The notes: generated by a model not told the origin, from the sequence alone. A DNA stretch of 64,000 bases from an uncultured Alphaproteobacteria bacterium (GCA_950054485.1 CATLPD010000001.1:687255-751254), one strand, 5' to 3'. Shown: positions 18,822-27,987, numbered from the stretch's first letter. Translations and numbers: made by a program.

Positions 18822-20027
18822 TTAGCGCTTTAAAACCGGCTTTTTACGTTGCGACTTTTGCTGCAGGGTGATTTGGGTTTTAAGGGCGGCTTCCAGATTT
18901 TTATCTCTGTATTTCGGCAGGCAATTTTTTAATACGTTTATTGCTTTACCTTCACGACCTGACCAGAATATAGGGTCAAACGCCTCCCATAATTGCCCTT
19001 GCACACACAGATAATCCAAAAGGCTGTACCCGTCTTTGTCTTGCGCCATTAAAAGATCAGCAGCGGTCATTTTGCCATTATCGGATTTATTAATAGCATT
19101 AAAAGCATCACGTAAATCGTTTTGAGATGTAATTTTGCTGAAATCAGGCATGGGGCGCGGGTTTGCAGTCAGTTTTTCGTTGATCTTACTATAGAAATAA
19201 TCTTCCAGCTCGGGCGATAGATTATCAGAGCTGCGCAATTGATCGCGAATAAAACTATCAGTCTTGACGGTCATCCCGTTTAACATCATGAACTGGATCG
19301 TGTCGTTTAAATCATCCTCTATAATTTTGTTCGAGGCGCGCTGCTGGTATAATCCGCCCAGAATTTCTTTCGCGAATTCCCCATCTTGCGCGTTAAGACG
19401 GGCGCCCTGTTTCAATAAACGGTGGGCGGTGCCAAGGTCGCGCCTAAGAAGGGCCTTTTTAAGGGACGATTGCGTATATTCGCTGATATCAGCGCCATGC
19501 GTAACCAGAAAATTTACAATCGAACTTTCCTGCGCGTGTTTATCCATGATGATGGCGGCAAGCGTCTTTTTTTTCGTGGCAGAAGGTGACAGGTTCAAAT
19601 CATTTAGGTCGCTACCACTATCCAGCAAAACTTTAATCGCCTTGAAACGTTTGGCACGGGTCAGATCAAGAATGATTGTGTGACGGGTTTCTTGCATAAC
19701 CTTCAGGTCGCATTTTTCAATCAGGAATTTTAAAACCTCTACCTGTTCGCTTTCGCCGACTTTGCGTGTGCTATATTCAGCAAAAAGCCCGTGGCCGTAT
19801 TTATCAATAGCCCCGTTCTTGTTATCCATATTTTTGATTTTGGCAAGGTCTTGCGCCAGAACGGCGTCTTTGAACCTTTGAATAGGGGGCCTTTTTTTAT
19901 CTTCGCGCGGCGGGGCCTTTTTGGGTTTCTCGGCGGCTCTTTCTTTTACACGTTCACGGTTCTCCTGCAACCTTTCTTGCAAGGGTTTTCTATTACCGCT
20001 TTTGTTCGATTCTTCTATGCTGGCCAT
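18822..20027 (-). CDS. Ankyrin-repeat protein, copy 2 of a tandem pair
   Basis: The first 50 residues are highly charged (QERLQENRERVKERAAEKPKK shortened here to its Lys/Arg/Glu character). Ankyrin-like units follow at about 130-225: RHTIILDLTRAKRFKAIKVL with LDSGSDLNDL, and FLVTHGADISEYTQSSLKKA with RRDLGTAHRLLKQGARLNAQ. The last 80 residues (DGYSLLDYL, GQLWEAFDPIFWSGRE, ending PVLKR) match the C-terminus of the neighbour 17693-18772, so the two arose by duplication. It lies 49 bases upstream of copy 1 and both may share a promoter in 20028-20157. Confidence 0.75.
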   Translation of the reverse strand: MASIEESNKSGNRKPLQERLQENRERVKERAAEKPKKAPPREDKKRPPIQRFKDAVLAQDLAKIKNMDNKNGAIDKYGHGLFAEYSTRKVGESEQVEVLKFLIEKCDLKVMQETRHTIILDLTRAKRFKAIKVLLDSGSDLNDLNLSPSATKKKTLAAIIMDKHAQESSIVNFLVTHGADISEYTQSSLKKALLRRDLGTAHRLLKQGARLNAQDGEFAKEILGGLYQQRASNKIIEDDLNDTIQFMMLNGMTVKTDSFIRDQLRSSDNLSPELEDYFYSKINEKLTANPRPMPDFSKITSQNDLRDAFNAINKSDNGKMTAADLLMAQDKDGYSLLDYLCVQGQLWEAFDPIFWSGREGKAINVLKNCLPKYRDKNLEAALKTQITLQQKSQRKKPVLKR

Positions 20028-20157
20028 GTCTTTTCTTTCATTGGAATATTAGCACTGCCCCCCCTCTTTTTAAAGCCTTTTTCATATTTTATTAATATCT
20101 TTCGGCTATTCTTAAGGGGACAACAACAAAAACCATTTTTAGTGGGGGGAATTAGGG

Positions 20158-21138
20158 ATGATTGACAGAGCTGAAAGCCTTGAGAGAACAGGGGAAAAAC
20201 AGATTTGTCCACCGACAGGTAAATCCAAAAAAAGACGTGGCTTTTTTAACGCGATTGCAAACCGTCTTGCTTCTGCCCGATTAGGTGATCTTTTGGTCGA
20301 CAGTGGCCTTATCAGCCGCGACCAGCTGGACCAAGCCCTTTCTATCCAAAGACAAGAACAGAAAAAACTGGGTCAGGTTCTGGTCGAAATCGGTGCGATT
20401 TCAACAGTTGCCCTGTATCGCAAGCTGGCGGAACAATGGACGATTAAAACGACCGCTGCCGGTTTAACCATGCTGGTCAGTATGGGGTCAATGGCGCCGC
20501 GTACGGCGTCGGCTCAGGGTTTTGAAAGCGCGAATGTGTCTTTCTCGGCATCAGCGACAACAACGAAAGATTATGCGCTTGATAACATCAGCTTTCCGGC
20601 AATGTTTGGTGCGCCTGAAGTCAAATCAAGCGATATCTCGGGTTTTAAAAACTGGACCGGTGTTCTGGCACGTTTTCAGCGCGATATGGCGAACCCGAAC
20701 GGTAATTTGCAATTGGCTCAGCTGCAAAGCAAGTTGTCTAAATATAAGAATATGTCTTTAAAAGATAAGGTTGTCGGGGTGAATACATTGTTGAATGCGC
20801 GCCCCTATGTTGAAGATACCCGTAATTACGGCAAAACAGATTATTGGGCGACACCGGTTGAATTTATGCAGCGCGGTGGTGACTGTGAAGATTACGCAAT
20901 TGCAAAATACGCATCACTGCGGGCGCTGGGCGTTCCGGCCGAACAGATGCGCGTTGCCATTGTCTACGATAAAAAGATGAGACTGCACCACGCCATTCTG
21001 ATTGTTTACGATACAAACAACAGAGCGTATGTTCTGGATAATCAGGAACGTGCGGTAAAGGATCTGGCCAGTGTGAATCGTTACAAGCCGATTTACTCGA
21101 TTAACCAGAAAAACTGGTGGCTGCACAAAAAAGTGTAG
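20158..21138 (+). CDS. MshEN-like domain fused to LapG-type transglutaminase-like cysteine protease
   Basis: Residues 41-64 (RLG..LV..GLI....L...L..Q) fit the c-di-GMP-binding motif of MshEN domains position by position, and residues 70-93 (KLG..LV..GAI....L...L..Q) fit the second copy. A hydrophobic segment follows (about 98-114, AAGLTMLVSMGSMAP) ending in a signal-peptidase-like ASA-Q site (117-120). The rest is a bacterial transglutaminase-like cysteine peptidase: Cys243 in GGDCEDYA, His278 in HHAIL, Asp294 in VLDNQ. LapG of Pseudomonas is such a periplasmic protease, cutting the biofilm adhesin LapA under c-di-GMP control through LapD. Here sensor and protease appear joined across the membrane. 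A GGGGGGA lies eight bases before the ATG. Confidence 0.8.
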   Translation: MIDRAESLERTGEKQICPPTGKSKKRRGFFNAIANRLASARLGDLLVDSGLISRDQLDQALSIQRQEQKKLGQVLVEIGAISTVALYRKLAEQWTIKTTAAGLTMLVSMGSMAPRTASAQGFESANVSFSASATTTKDYALDNISFPAMFGAPEVKSSDISGFKNWTGVLARFQRDMANPNGNLQLAQLQSKLSKYKNMSLKDKVVGVNTLLNARPYVEDTRNYGKTDYWATPVEFMQRGGDCEDYAIAKYASLRALGVPAEQMRVAIVYDKKMRLHHAILIVYDTNNRAYVLDNQERAVKDLASVNRYKPIYSINQKNWWLHKKV

Positions 21139-21165
21139 GCTGCTGCGACAAACACACGACTTGGA

Positions 21166-21194
21166 AAAGCGCCGTATTCTGCGGCGCTTTTTCT
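21166..21194. terminator. Bidirectional intrinsic terminator
   Basis: Arms 21166-21174 and 21182-21190 (AAAGCGCCG/CGGCGCTTT) with a 7-base loop; T run on the plus side and A run on the other, so it can serve both convergent genes. Confidence 0.85.
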
Positions 21195-21195
21195 A

Positions 21196-22290
21196 TTAGA
21201 ATATACCGAAACGTTTACCCTTTTTCTTTTCTTTCTTTTTGCTTTTCTTTTTAGCGGTGGCCTCGGGTTCTGGCGCCGGTGTATCTTCTTCCGCGATAGG
21301 CGCAGGGCTGTCCTGAATTTTCTGCATTTGTTGAGTAATGTCTTGCAGTCTGTTTGTATCTTGTTGGGTCAGCTTATACGGCGATCCCATAAAGTTTTTA
21401 CCTTGTAAGCCCAGCGAAAATTTCTTGTTGAATTCTTCCAGCATTGAATATGAAGGCTGCGTGGGCATCATATAAAAAGTTGTGTTTACAGGCGGAAATT
21501 TATCAAGTCTAAGGTAGTTTTCACCGCCGGGCATGAAGCCGTCAGACCCGATATAGGAAAAGTCGGCTGCGCCGATCGTATCAAATCGCGGCATTTCAGT
21601 CGGCAGTGGGCCGGCAAAAGGTTTAATAACGCGTTGGATTTCACCTCTTAGGGCTTTATCCACAAAGGGCTCTGTGCGTGCCAGAAAACTCTTTGTAAAG
21701 TCTTCTTCGATTTTACTGACCGGGCCCATATAGGTTTCAAAATAAGCATCAAAGGCCGCGCGACGTAACTTAACAAAGCTGACGCTGTCCGAATAGCGCG
21801 TAATCATACCGATGCGGTGCATCATAGGGCTCAGCTTTTCATTTTGCATCATCGCCTGTAAAACACGACCATCGCCGGTGCTCACCAGATAATCATGCGT
21901 CATGGCGGCTGCAAAGCTGAAGGTGTCGGCATCCAGAAAACGCTGCATCATCATGTGTGACAGTGGTGATCTGTTTGGGGCCTCGCTGTTGGCAACTTTG
22001 TCATGCCAGGCGCGGCGCATGGCCTCGAAAAAGCCGATCATAATAAATTCGTCGGGCGCGCGCGGGTCCAGATAAATCGTACCGCCTTTGGCCTTGTTCT
22101 TTTTCAGATCGTGAAGACCGTGGCCTATATAGTGCGCAGGCGTATTTACATCAGGGCTGAATTTTACTTCAATTTCCAGCACACGCAGCCACTCAAACAG
22201 CTTCTGCCCGCGCTCGGTTTTGCATATGCGTTCTTTGATCGCATTAAATTTACGCTGTTCGGTGGAAATTTGTTGTGCTTTCTCGGCCAT
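21196..22290 (-). CDS. Hypothetical protein with zincin-like but degenerate core (DUF6782-like)
   Basis: The N-terminal 180 residues share a pattern with the proteins at 33441 and 34135: a helix with RGQKLFEWLR, then IEVKF, AHYIG, GGTIYLDP, and FFEAMRRAWHDK where the 33441 protein has HELFHAWQD. The first His and the Glu-His spacing of a zinc site are therefore missing. I recall this region as a DUF6782 'putative metallopeptidase' type, without certainty. The C-terminal tail is Pro/Glu-rich and then extremely Lys-rich (KKKSKKKEKKKGKRFGIF). No signal peptide is visible. Confidence 0.55.
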   Translation of the reverse strand: MAEKAQQISTEQRKFNAIKERICKTERGQKLFEWLRVLEIEVKFSPDVNTPAHYIGHGLHDLKKNKAKGGTIYLDPRAPDEFIMIGFFEAMRRAWHDKVANSEAPNRSPLSHMMMQRFLDADTFSFAAAMTHDYLVSTGDGRVLQAMMQNEKLSPMMHRIGMITRYSDSVSFVKLRRAAFDAYFETYMGPVSKIEEDFTKSFLARTEPFVDKALRGEIQRVIKPFAGPLPTEMPRFDTIGAADFSYIGSDGFMPGGENYLRLDKFPPVNTTFYMMPTQPSYSMLEEFNKKFSLGLQGKNFMGSPYKLTQQDTNRLQDITQQMQKIQDSPAPIAEEDTPAPEPEATAKKKSKKKEKKKGKRFGIF

Positions 22291-22358
22291 GGGAATCCTT
22301 TCGACTCTTGAATATTTATCGAAAAGATTAACGGGTGGATGTGGTTATGTCAAGGATA

Positions 22359-23792
22359 TTATGGAATCCACGCGATGCGCAGGACATTGGTGCTGCCGCG
22401 TGTACCGAATGGCACACCAGCTGTGATAACAATGCGCTGGTTTTTTTCTGCCAATCCTTCTGATTCTGCAATAGCCGTCGCCTTTGTGACCATTTCATCA
22501 AAATCGTGAATATCTGATGTATGAACAGCATGAACGCCATAGGACAGGGCCATGCGCCGTGCCACGGGCAGGCTTTCTGTCAGGCATAAAATGGGCACAC
22601 TTGGGCGCTCGCGCGCGGTGCGCAATGTCGTGGAACCTGATGTCGTGAAGTTCACAATCGCAGCCGCCCGTATAGTTTGCGACACCGTATGTGCGGCAGC
22701 GGTAATGGCATCCGCCGCATTCTGATCGGGGTCTGGATGTTCGGCATCCATTATTTTGCGATAAAGGTCATCGGCTTCAACATCGCAGGCAATTTTGCGC
22801 ATCATCGCTACGGCATCGACCGGATAATCGCCGGCCGCGGTTTCGGCTGATAACATGACAGCATCGGTTCCATCATAAATGGCGGTCGCGACGTCCGATG
22901 CCTCGGCACGTGTCGGCGTTGGCGATAACACCATTGATTCCAGCATCTGTGTTGCGATGATAATCGGGCGGCCCGACTCACGTGCCAGACGCACAGCGCG
23001 TTTTTGAATAGCGGGCACTTTTTGCGCCGGAATTTCAACACCCAGATCGCCACGTGCCAGCATAACGGCATCGGACAAATCGATGATTTCTTTTAGATAT
23101 TTAACAGCAGATGGTTTTTCAATCTTGCTGATCAGTGATGCGCGTCCGTTAATCAGTTTACGTGCTTCGGCAATATCGGCGGGGGTCTGTACAAATGACA
23201 GGGCAATCCAGTCGATTCCCATTTCAATCGCACTTTCCAGATCGGCGCGGTCTTTTGGGGTCAGTGGTGACGATCGTAAAATCGTATCAGGCAGATTAAC
23301 GCCTTTGCGGTTTGACAAGCATTTTCCAGCCTTAACGACTGTTTCGATTTTATCACTTGTGACGCGGGTGATTTCCAAATGGACTTTGCCATCATCCAGT
23401 AACAGCATTTCACCCACGGATACAGCATCGAAGACTTCGGGGTGGGGCAAACGCACGCGCGTTTCATCGCCCGGTTGATCAATCTGATCGAGTGTAAAGT
23501 TTTGCCCGTCTTCCAGGTCGACTTTTTCGTTATCAAACGTACCGATGCGAATTTTAGGGCCCTGCAAATCAGCAAAAACACCAATGGCATGGCCGAATTC
23601 TTCCTCGATCTGGCGGATAATACCAAGGCGTGCTTTGTGGTCCTCGGCCTTGCCGTGGCTGAAATTCATACGAAAGACGTCGGCCCCTTCTTCGAACAGG
23701 GTCTTAATGGTTTCGTAACTGCTGGAGGCGGGCCCCAAAGTCGCTACAATTTTTGTCTGCCGGAACCGGCGAAACGGTTTTTGATCGGGCAT
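22359..23792 (-). CDS. pyk: Pyruvate kinase
   Basis: Last step of glycolysis, phosphoenolpyruvate plus ADP to pyruvate plus ATP. Starts RRFRQTKIVATLGPASS, carries MNFSHG, the active-site Lys in SLISKIEKPSA, MLARGDLGVEIP, and IIIATQMLESM with TRAEASDVATAIYDG. The C-terminal domain with NFTTSGSTTLRTARERP is complete. I chose the ATG at 23792 because AAGGAG sits five bases upstream; an upstream in-frame ATG at 23819 has none. Length 477, normal. Confidence 0.96.
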   Translation of the reverse strand: MPDQKPFRRFRQTKIVATLGPASSSYETIKTLFEEGADVFRMNFSHGKAEDHKARLGIIRQIEEEFGHAIGVFADLQGPKIRIGTFDNEKVDLEDGQNFTLDQIDQPGDETRVRLPHPEVFDAVSVGEMLLLDDGKVHLEITRVTSDKIETVVKAGKCLSNRKGVNLPDTILRSSPLTPKDRADLESAIEMGIDWIALSFVQTPADIAEARKLINGRASLISKIEKPSAVKYLKEIIDLSDAVMLARGDLGVEIPAQKVPAIQKRAVRLARESGRPIIIATQMLESMVLSPTPTRAEASDVATAIYDGTDAVMLSAETAAGDYPVDAVAMMRKIACDVEADDLYRKIMDAEHPDPDQNAADAITAAAHTVSQTIRAAAIVNFTTSGSTTLRTARERPSVPILCLTESLPVARRMALSYGVHAVHTSDIHDFDEMVTKATAIAESEGLAEKNQRIVITAGVPFGTRGSTNVLRIAWIP

Positions 23793-23861
23793 GAATGCTC
23801 CTTGCTCTATGATCATCATTATAATTCCATAGATTTAAAGAAACTTAAACGATGAATTTAT

Positions 23862-23891
23862 TTGACATAACAAATTAATATATGTTATCTT
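23862..23891 (+). promoter_or_regulatory. Promoter with an internal inverted repeat
   Basis: TTGACA (23862-23867) and TATCTT (23886-23891) at 18 bases are a plausible promoter for the 23917 gene. An inverted repeat ATAACA-N10-TGTTAT (23867-23888) fills the spacer, which is where a repressor would bind. Confidence 0.45.
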
Positions 23892-23916
23892 ATCCTGACT
23901 TTGAAAGGAACACCGA

Positions 23917-24174
23917 ATGACCACTTTATATTCATCCGAAAGACGCCGCATAGCTTTTGCGGTTCTTGAGGAAATAAGGCCAGACCTCAATGCTATTAAA
24001 AGTGGGCAGAGCAATGAACTTCGAAAGCTTTTTGCGGAATTAACGTCGCATATTGATCGCCGTTTGGATGATATCGAACTAGCCGTGCTGGAACCGAACA
24101 GTGAGGTCGCTGATAAACTACGCCAAAAGCATGGGATTAAGCTGCCTAAAAAGCTGGAAGGCAGAAGCTTATAA
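23917..24174 (+). CDS. Small hypothetical protein
   Basis: An 85-residue soluble protein that I do not recognise. It reads as mostly helical (RRIAFAVLEEIRPDLNAIKSG, LRKLFAELTSHIDRRLDDIE) with a basic C-terminus. GAAAGGA lies nine bases before the ATG and a good promoter lies upstream, so it is probably expressed. The stop codon is inside the A run of the fadE terminator. Confidence 0.6.
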   Translation: MTTLYSSERRRIAFAVLEEIRPDLNAIKSGQSNELRKLFAELTSHIDRRLDDIELAVLEPNSEVADKLRQKHGIKLPKKLEGRSL

Positions 24175-24202
24175 AAAAAGCCGGCCTTTTCAGACCGGCT
24201 TT
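24173..24202 (-). terminator. Intrinsic terminator of the fadE-like gene
   Basis: Arms 24177-24184 and 24195-24202 (AAAGCCGG/CCGGCTTT) with a 10-base loop. On the minus strand it runs into seven T. It overlaps the stop codon of the convergent 85-residue gene. Confidence 0.8.
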
Positions 24203-24221
24203 CATCCTTTATCCAGAAAAA

Positions 24222-26609
24222 TTATTTCGCTTTGGCTTGCTGTAATGATTTGCGTGCAGCGATAACATTTTTCTGCGGGTCTTTCTGTGCGAATTCATCG
24301 ACCAAATAGGCCTGCCAGCGCAGATCACGCGCTTCGCGAATACGTTCGGCTTGCTTCTTGGTGATGATTCTCTTTCTGACCGCGATATCGATACCGTTAT
24401 CGTTCGACGCATCTTCTTTGGTCATTTTGCCTTCTTTTGCCGCTTTTTTCAGACGGTCTTCCAAAGGTTTAACCTCGGCGCTTTTGTTAAAGGCTGTTTC
24501 CAGCAGGCCAATCGGCTCGCTGACATCATTCGTCCAATAGATATTATTGATCAGGCGGTTACGTGCAGGGCCCGGAACAGTAACGGCTTTGGTAACTTTA
24601 TGATCCATTTTATCATTCGGCATTGCGTTTCTGTATCGTCCGCTGAACGGCAGGGCTGCCGCAGGTGTTACGATTGTGCGCAGCAGGCCACGCATCAATG
24701 GGCCACCGCCAAAGTTTTCAAGCGTATCTTTCATCGCTTTTTCCGCTTCATGCAGGTGTTCCTGTACGGCGCGTTCAACGATTGGCAAGTCTTCTTTAGG
24801 CGATCCGTCTTTTTCGAACTTCCACAGCGCCATCGATGCCATCGCAACATGGCTTTCGATATCGCCAAGGCGGGCGGATACGCGCTCCATAATCTTCAGC
24901 TTGCCGCCATAGGTCAAAAGCGCAAAGTTCGACAGAACGCTAAAGTTCGACGACATGCGGTTCAGCTTTTGGTAATAGCGTTTTACTTTACGGTTTTTAA
25001 CAGGGCTGCGCGTAAAGCGGCCGTCTGTAAAGCCCATGACAAAACTTTTGATAACGTTACCGGCAGCATTCATCACATGTTTTGTCACGTGCTTAATAAT
25101 ACCCCAGGCATTATTGTCAGCCGCAGCCTCCATATGGTTTTTCAGGTGCGGGTGTGACATCACAAGCGCCTGACCGAAAATTAGCATATTGCGGGTCATC
25201 GGGTTTGATCCTTCGACTGTAATCGCAACCGGCATCCCTTTGTAGCCTTCGTGCATCAGGTTACGCGGGCCTGTCTGAACCGCATTACCAGCCAGAATAT
25301 CGCTGCCGTCATTCATGTTTTTGCGCAGACCTTCTGTCAGGTGATATTTGGATATCGCAGATAATACAGTCGGTTTTTCACCGCGATCAACCATCAGGGC
25401 CGTCGCTTTACCCGTTGCGTCCATTGAATATGTGCGGCTGCTCATGCGTGCCAGCAACTCTTCGATCCCTTGAAAATTCGCAACAGCTGTATTGAACTGA
25501 TAACGAATGCTGGAATAGGCAGATGCCAGACCGATCGCCAGTTTTGAACCGGCACTGGATTGTGATGGCAGGGAAATACAGCGACCAACGCCGAGGCACT
25601 CCATCACCATTTTCCAGCCTTGACCGACACCTTCGGTGCCGCCGATGACATTTTCTTCGATCGGCAGGATCACATCGCGGCCGACAATCGGACCATTCAT
25701 AAACGGCAGGCCACATGGTGCGTGGCGTTTGCCGACTTCAACGCCTTCGGTATCGCGTGGTACCAGAACGGCTGTAATGCCCAGATCAACCTTGTCACCC
25801 AGCAGACCATCAGGGTCTTTGACTTTAACAGTAATACCCGCCAGATCCGATACAGGGGCAAGGGTAATGTAACGCTTGCTCCAGTTCATTTTCAGCGACA
25901 ATTTGCCTGTTTTCTTGTCTTTAATAACGATTGCTTCGTCCTGCATACTACCCGCGGCATCCGATCCATTTGCAACGCCTGTCAGCGCGAAACATGGAAT
26001 CGCTTCACCGCTTGCCAGTTTCGGCAGATATTTTTCTTTCTGCTCGGGCGTGCCGTATTCGTGGATCAGTTCAGCCGGACCCAGCGAGTTTGGAACCATA
26101 ACGGTTACACCGGCAGATACGTTTCGGCTGGAAATTTTCTCGACAATTGCGCGGTGTGCCAATGTTGAAAAACCAAGGCCGCCGTCTTTTTTCTCGACTT
26201 CAATACCGAAAAAGCCCTTTTCCATCATAAATGCCCAGACGTTTTCAGGCAGATCGCCCATATCTTCTTCGGATGTGGCGCTGTTTGAAATCGACCAGTT
26301 ATCCAGCATTTCGCACAGTTCCTGAACCGGACCGTCGACAAAGGCTTGTTCTTCCTTGGTCAGGACAGGGGCGGGCAGGTCCATCAGGCTTTTCCAATCG
26401 GGCTTACCTGCGAAAATACCGCCTTCGAAACCGCGTGTTCCGGCATTCAGTGCTTCGCGGTCCGCATCACGCAGCGGTGGCAGCATTTTTGAATAAAGAT
26501 TTACAATCGTGTCATTGGTTTTTTGTTTAACGCTGGATGTCGCATTCGAAATACCGCGTCCGACCGCCGTTGCGCCGCGCACAGGTGCTGTTACGATTTT
26601 CTTTATCAT
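24222..26609 (-). CDS. fadE: Acyl-CoA dehydrogenase, FadE type
   Basis: First step of fatty acid beta-oxidation, oxidising acyl-CoA to trans-2-enoyl-CoA with FAD. The 795-residue length is that of FadE, twice an ordinary acyl-CoA dehydrogenase. The dehydrogenase core covers about 90-480 (GFFGIEVEKKDGGLGFS, CFALTGVANGSDAAG, LGVGRCISLPSQSS, HEGYKGMPVAITVEGSN with the likely catalytic Glu). The C-terminal 300 residues are the FadE-specific helical domain. It lies alone. No fad regulator is next to it. Confidence 0.9.
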   Translation of the reverse strand: MIKKIVTAPVRGATAVGRGISNATSSVKQKTNDTIVNLYSKMLPPLRDADREALNAGTRGFEGGIFAGKPDWKSLMDLPAPVLTKEEQAFVDGPVQELCEMLDNWSISNSATSEEDMGDLPENVWAFMMEKGFFGIEVEKKDGGLGFSTLAHRAIVEKISSRNVSAGVTVMVPNSLGPAELIHEYGTPEQKEKYLPKLASGEAIPCFALTGVANGSDAAGSMQDEAIVIKDKKTGKLSLKMNWSKRYITLAPVSDLAGITVKVKDPDGLLGDKVDLGITAVLVPRDTEGVEVGKRHAPCGLPFMNGPIVGRDVILPIEENVIGGTEGVGQGWKMVMECLGVGRCISLPSQSSAGSKLAIGLASAYSSIRYQFNTAVANFQGIEELLARMSSRTYSMDATGKATALMVDRGEKPTVLSAISKYHLTEGLRKNMNDGSDILAGNAVQTGPRNLMHEGYKGMPVAITVEGSNPMTRNMLIFGQALVMSHPHLKNHMEAAADNNAWGIIKHVTKHVMNAAGNVIKSFVMGFTDGRFTRSPVKNRKVKRYYQKLNRMSSNFSVLSNFALLTYGGKLKIMERVSARLGDIESHVAMASMALWKFEKDGSPKEDLPIVERAVQEHLHEAEKAMKDTLENFGGGPLMRGLLRTIVTPAAALPFSGRYRNAMPNDKMDHKVTKAVTVPGPARNRLINNIYWTNDVSEPIGLLETAFNKSAEVKPLEDRLKKAAKEGKMTKEDASNDNGIDIAVRKRIITKKQAERIREARDLRWQAYLVDEFAQKDPQKNVIAARKSLQQAKAK

Positions 26610-26728
26610 AGATTTCTCTCCCTATATGATATGGCGCCCAAACGCCGTCTAAAATATCAATGTAATGATTCCCCGCATGCTAGCGAATTTTTGGTCTCAA
26701 TTCAAGAGAGGATATGAAAAGGGAAAAC

Positions 26729-27574
26729 TTAGAACCGCACCAAAATTGCTGTCGCATCATCCGACTTTTTAAAGCGCGGGTATTTCAAAAGGCTGCTGTC
26801 GTCCTCTTCAATTTGGCGCAGTTCTTTTAATAACGGGCCGAGGCCTTTTTCCTTTGCGGCATCAAGAAATGATCGATCATTATAAGCGCCGTAACTTTCA
26901 ACCAAGGCATAAAAACCATCGGTCATCATCAGGGCATAGCCGCCGGCAGCGGGTGTGAAATGCTCAATACGGATTTTATCTTCCAGCCCGCGTGTCGGGG
27001 CGAAGACATCATAACCGCCATCGGCATTTGCAAGCTTGCGGTTATTCTGCAAATGCGGGATCAAATGCGCACGCGCTTCATCCGGGCTGCGGCCATCTTT
27101 TATGGTCTCGACCATTTTGATTTTGGTCTTGGCGTCAATTTGACCATGCGTCGCACAGGGGGGCATCGTTTGAAGGCCTTGCTCGGTTTCAATGATCATA
27201 GAACAATCACTCAGCGCCCCACATGTTACAGATGCACCGTCATAACGAATAATCAGGCTGGCAGCCATTGGCAGTTCGTATGGCGCGGCAGGGGCGCGGC
27301 GTTTTTGTGTTTCAAATGCGTCTTCGCAGTCCGCCAATACGGCGCCATATAATGCAGACATATCCGTGATATTTTCAGCATGGTCCATAAGGCTGGCGTT
27401 TGCAGCCTCGACCAGCCAGCGGGGGTCCGTTTGACCATAAGGGGCCACCAGTTGATCTTTCGACAATCCGGTCGCGCCATCGAATATCCAGACTGTATTG
27501 GTTTTATAACCGCATATATCTTCGTTATTTTTATGCGGCATGCCCTGGTCGGTAATTTTTTCAATAATGTTCAT
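26729..27574 (-). CDS. PP2C-like protein phosphatase
   Basis: Acidic metal-binding motifs of PP2C phosphatases appear in order: NNEDICG near 16, WIFDGATGL near 29, SLIIRYDGASVTCGALSDCS in the middle, and MMTDGFYALVESYG plus KKSDDATAILVRF at the end. These place the conserved Asp residues. The usual DGxGG is here DGATG. The ATG at 27574 is preferred; a TTG at 27595 is possible. It lies alone and divergent from the nrd operon, so its target phosphoprotein is unknown. Confidence 0.75.
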   Translation of the reverse strand: MNIIEKITDQGMPHKNNEDICGYKTNTVWIFDGATGLSKDQLVAPYGQTDPRWLVEAANASLMDHAENITDMSALYGAVLADCEDAFETQKRRAPAAPYELPMAASLIIRYDGASVTCGALSDCSMIIETEQGLQTMPPCATHGQIDAKTKIKMVETIKDGRSPDEARAHLIPHLQNNRKLANADGGYDVFAPTRGLEDKIRIEHFTPAAGGYALMMTDGFYALVESYGAYNDRSFLDAAKEKGLGPLLKELRQIEEDDSSLLKYPRFKKSDDATAILVRF

Positions 27575-27646
27575 ATTTTGTTCTGTCAGAATCAATTCGA
27601 TCTATGTTATTATAGAAGCATACGAACAAAATGTAACAGGGGATAT

Positions 27647-27668
27647 TTGCCAAAGGGGAATTTGGCAA
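27647..27668. other. Stem-loop in the nrdA upstream region
   Basis: TTGCCAAA (27647-27654) and TTTGGCAA (27661-27668) form a perfect 8-bp stem around a GGGGAA loop, followed by the palindrome GCAAAGCTTTGC. There is no T run, so it is not a plain terminator. The role is unknown. Confidence 0.4.
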
Positions 27669-27763
27669 CGCAAAGCTTTGCCGGGTGCTTTTTATCCTCA
27701 AAAAGAGTGTAACAAGGAAAAAAACAAAAAAATGAAAAGTTTTTTGAATTTTTGTAACCAAGG

Positions 27764-27800
27764 AGCCGTCGGATTTTGCGAGTCCGTCAAGGCTTTTTTT
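27764..27800 (+). terminator. Possible terminator upstream of the nrd promoter
   Basis: AGCC (27764-27767) with GGCT (27791-27794) encloses CGGA/TCCG, followed by seven T. The internal loops are uneven, so the stem is only moderately stable. It would end transcripts entering from the left. Confidence 0.35.
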
Positions 27801-27842
27801 GCCCAAAAATCAAAATTTATTTTTCCAACGGCTATAGACAAA

Positions 27843-27860
27843 CATACTATATCTAGTATG
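27843..27860 (+). promoter_or_regulatory. NrdR box
   Basis: CATACTATATCTAGTATG is a near-perfect palindrome that fits the NrdR box (ACWATATMTWGT core). NrdR represses ribonucleotide reductase operons when dATP is high. It lies 128 bases before the nrdA start. NrdR operators normally come in pairs; I found only this clear copy. Confidence 0.65.
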
Positions 27861-27987
27861 CTTATAGGTATGAGTTCACAAGATGCTGTGGTTTCTCACA
27901 GTTTCCCAAGAATATCCAGGTCTGCTTTCGCAGGCGAAAATCATAGAAGCAAAGTGTAACCAAATGCCACAAGGGGAGAGTCCAAAT

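Noticed and set aside
27540..27959. Plus-strand frame of 139 codons before nrdA
   Set aside because: It covers the PP2C-like start, a hairpin, a terminator-like element and the NrdR box; composition is not protein-like.
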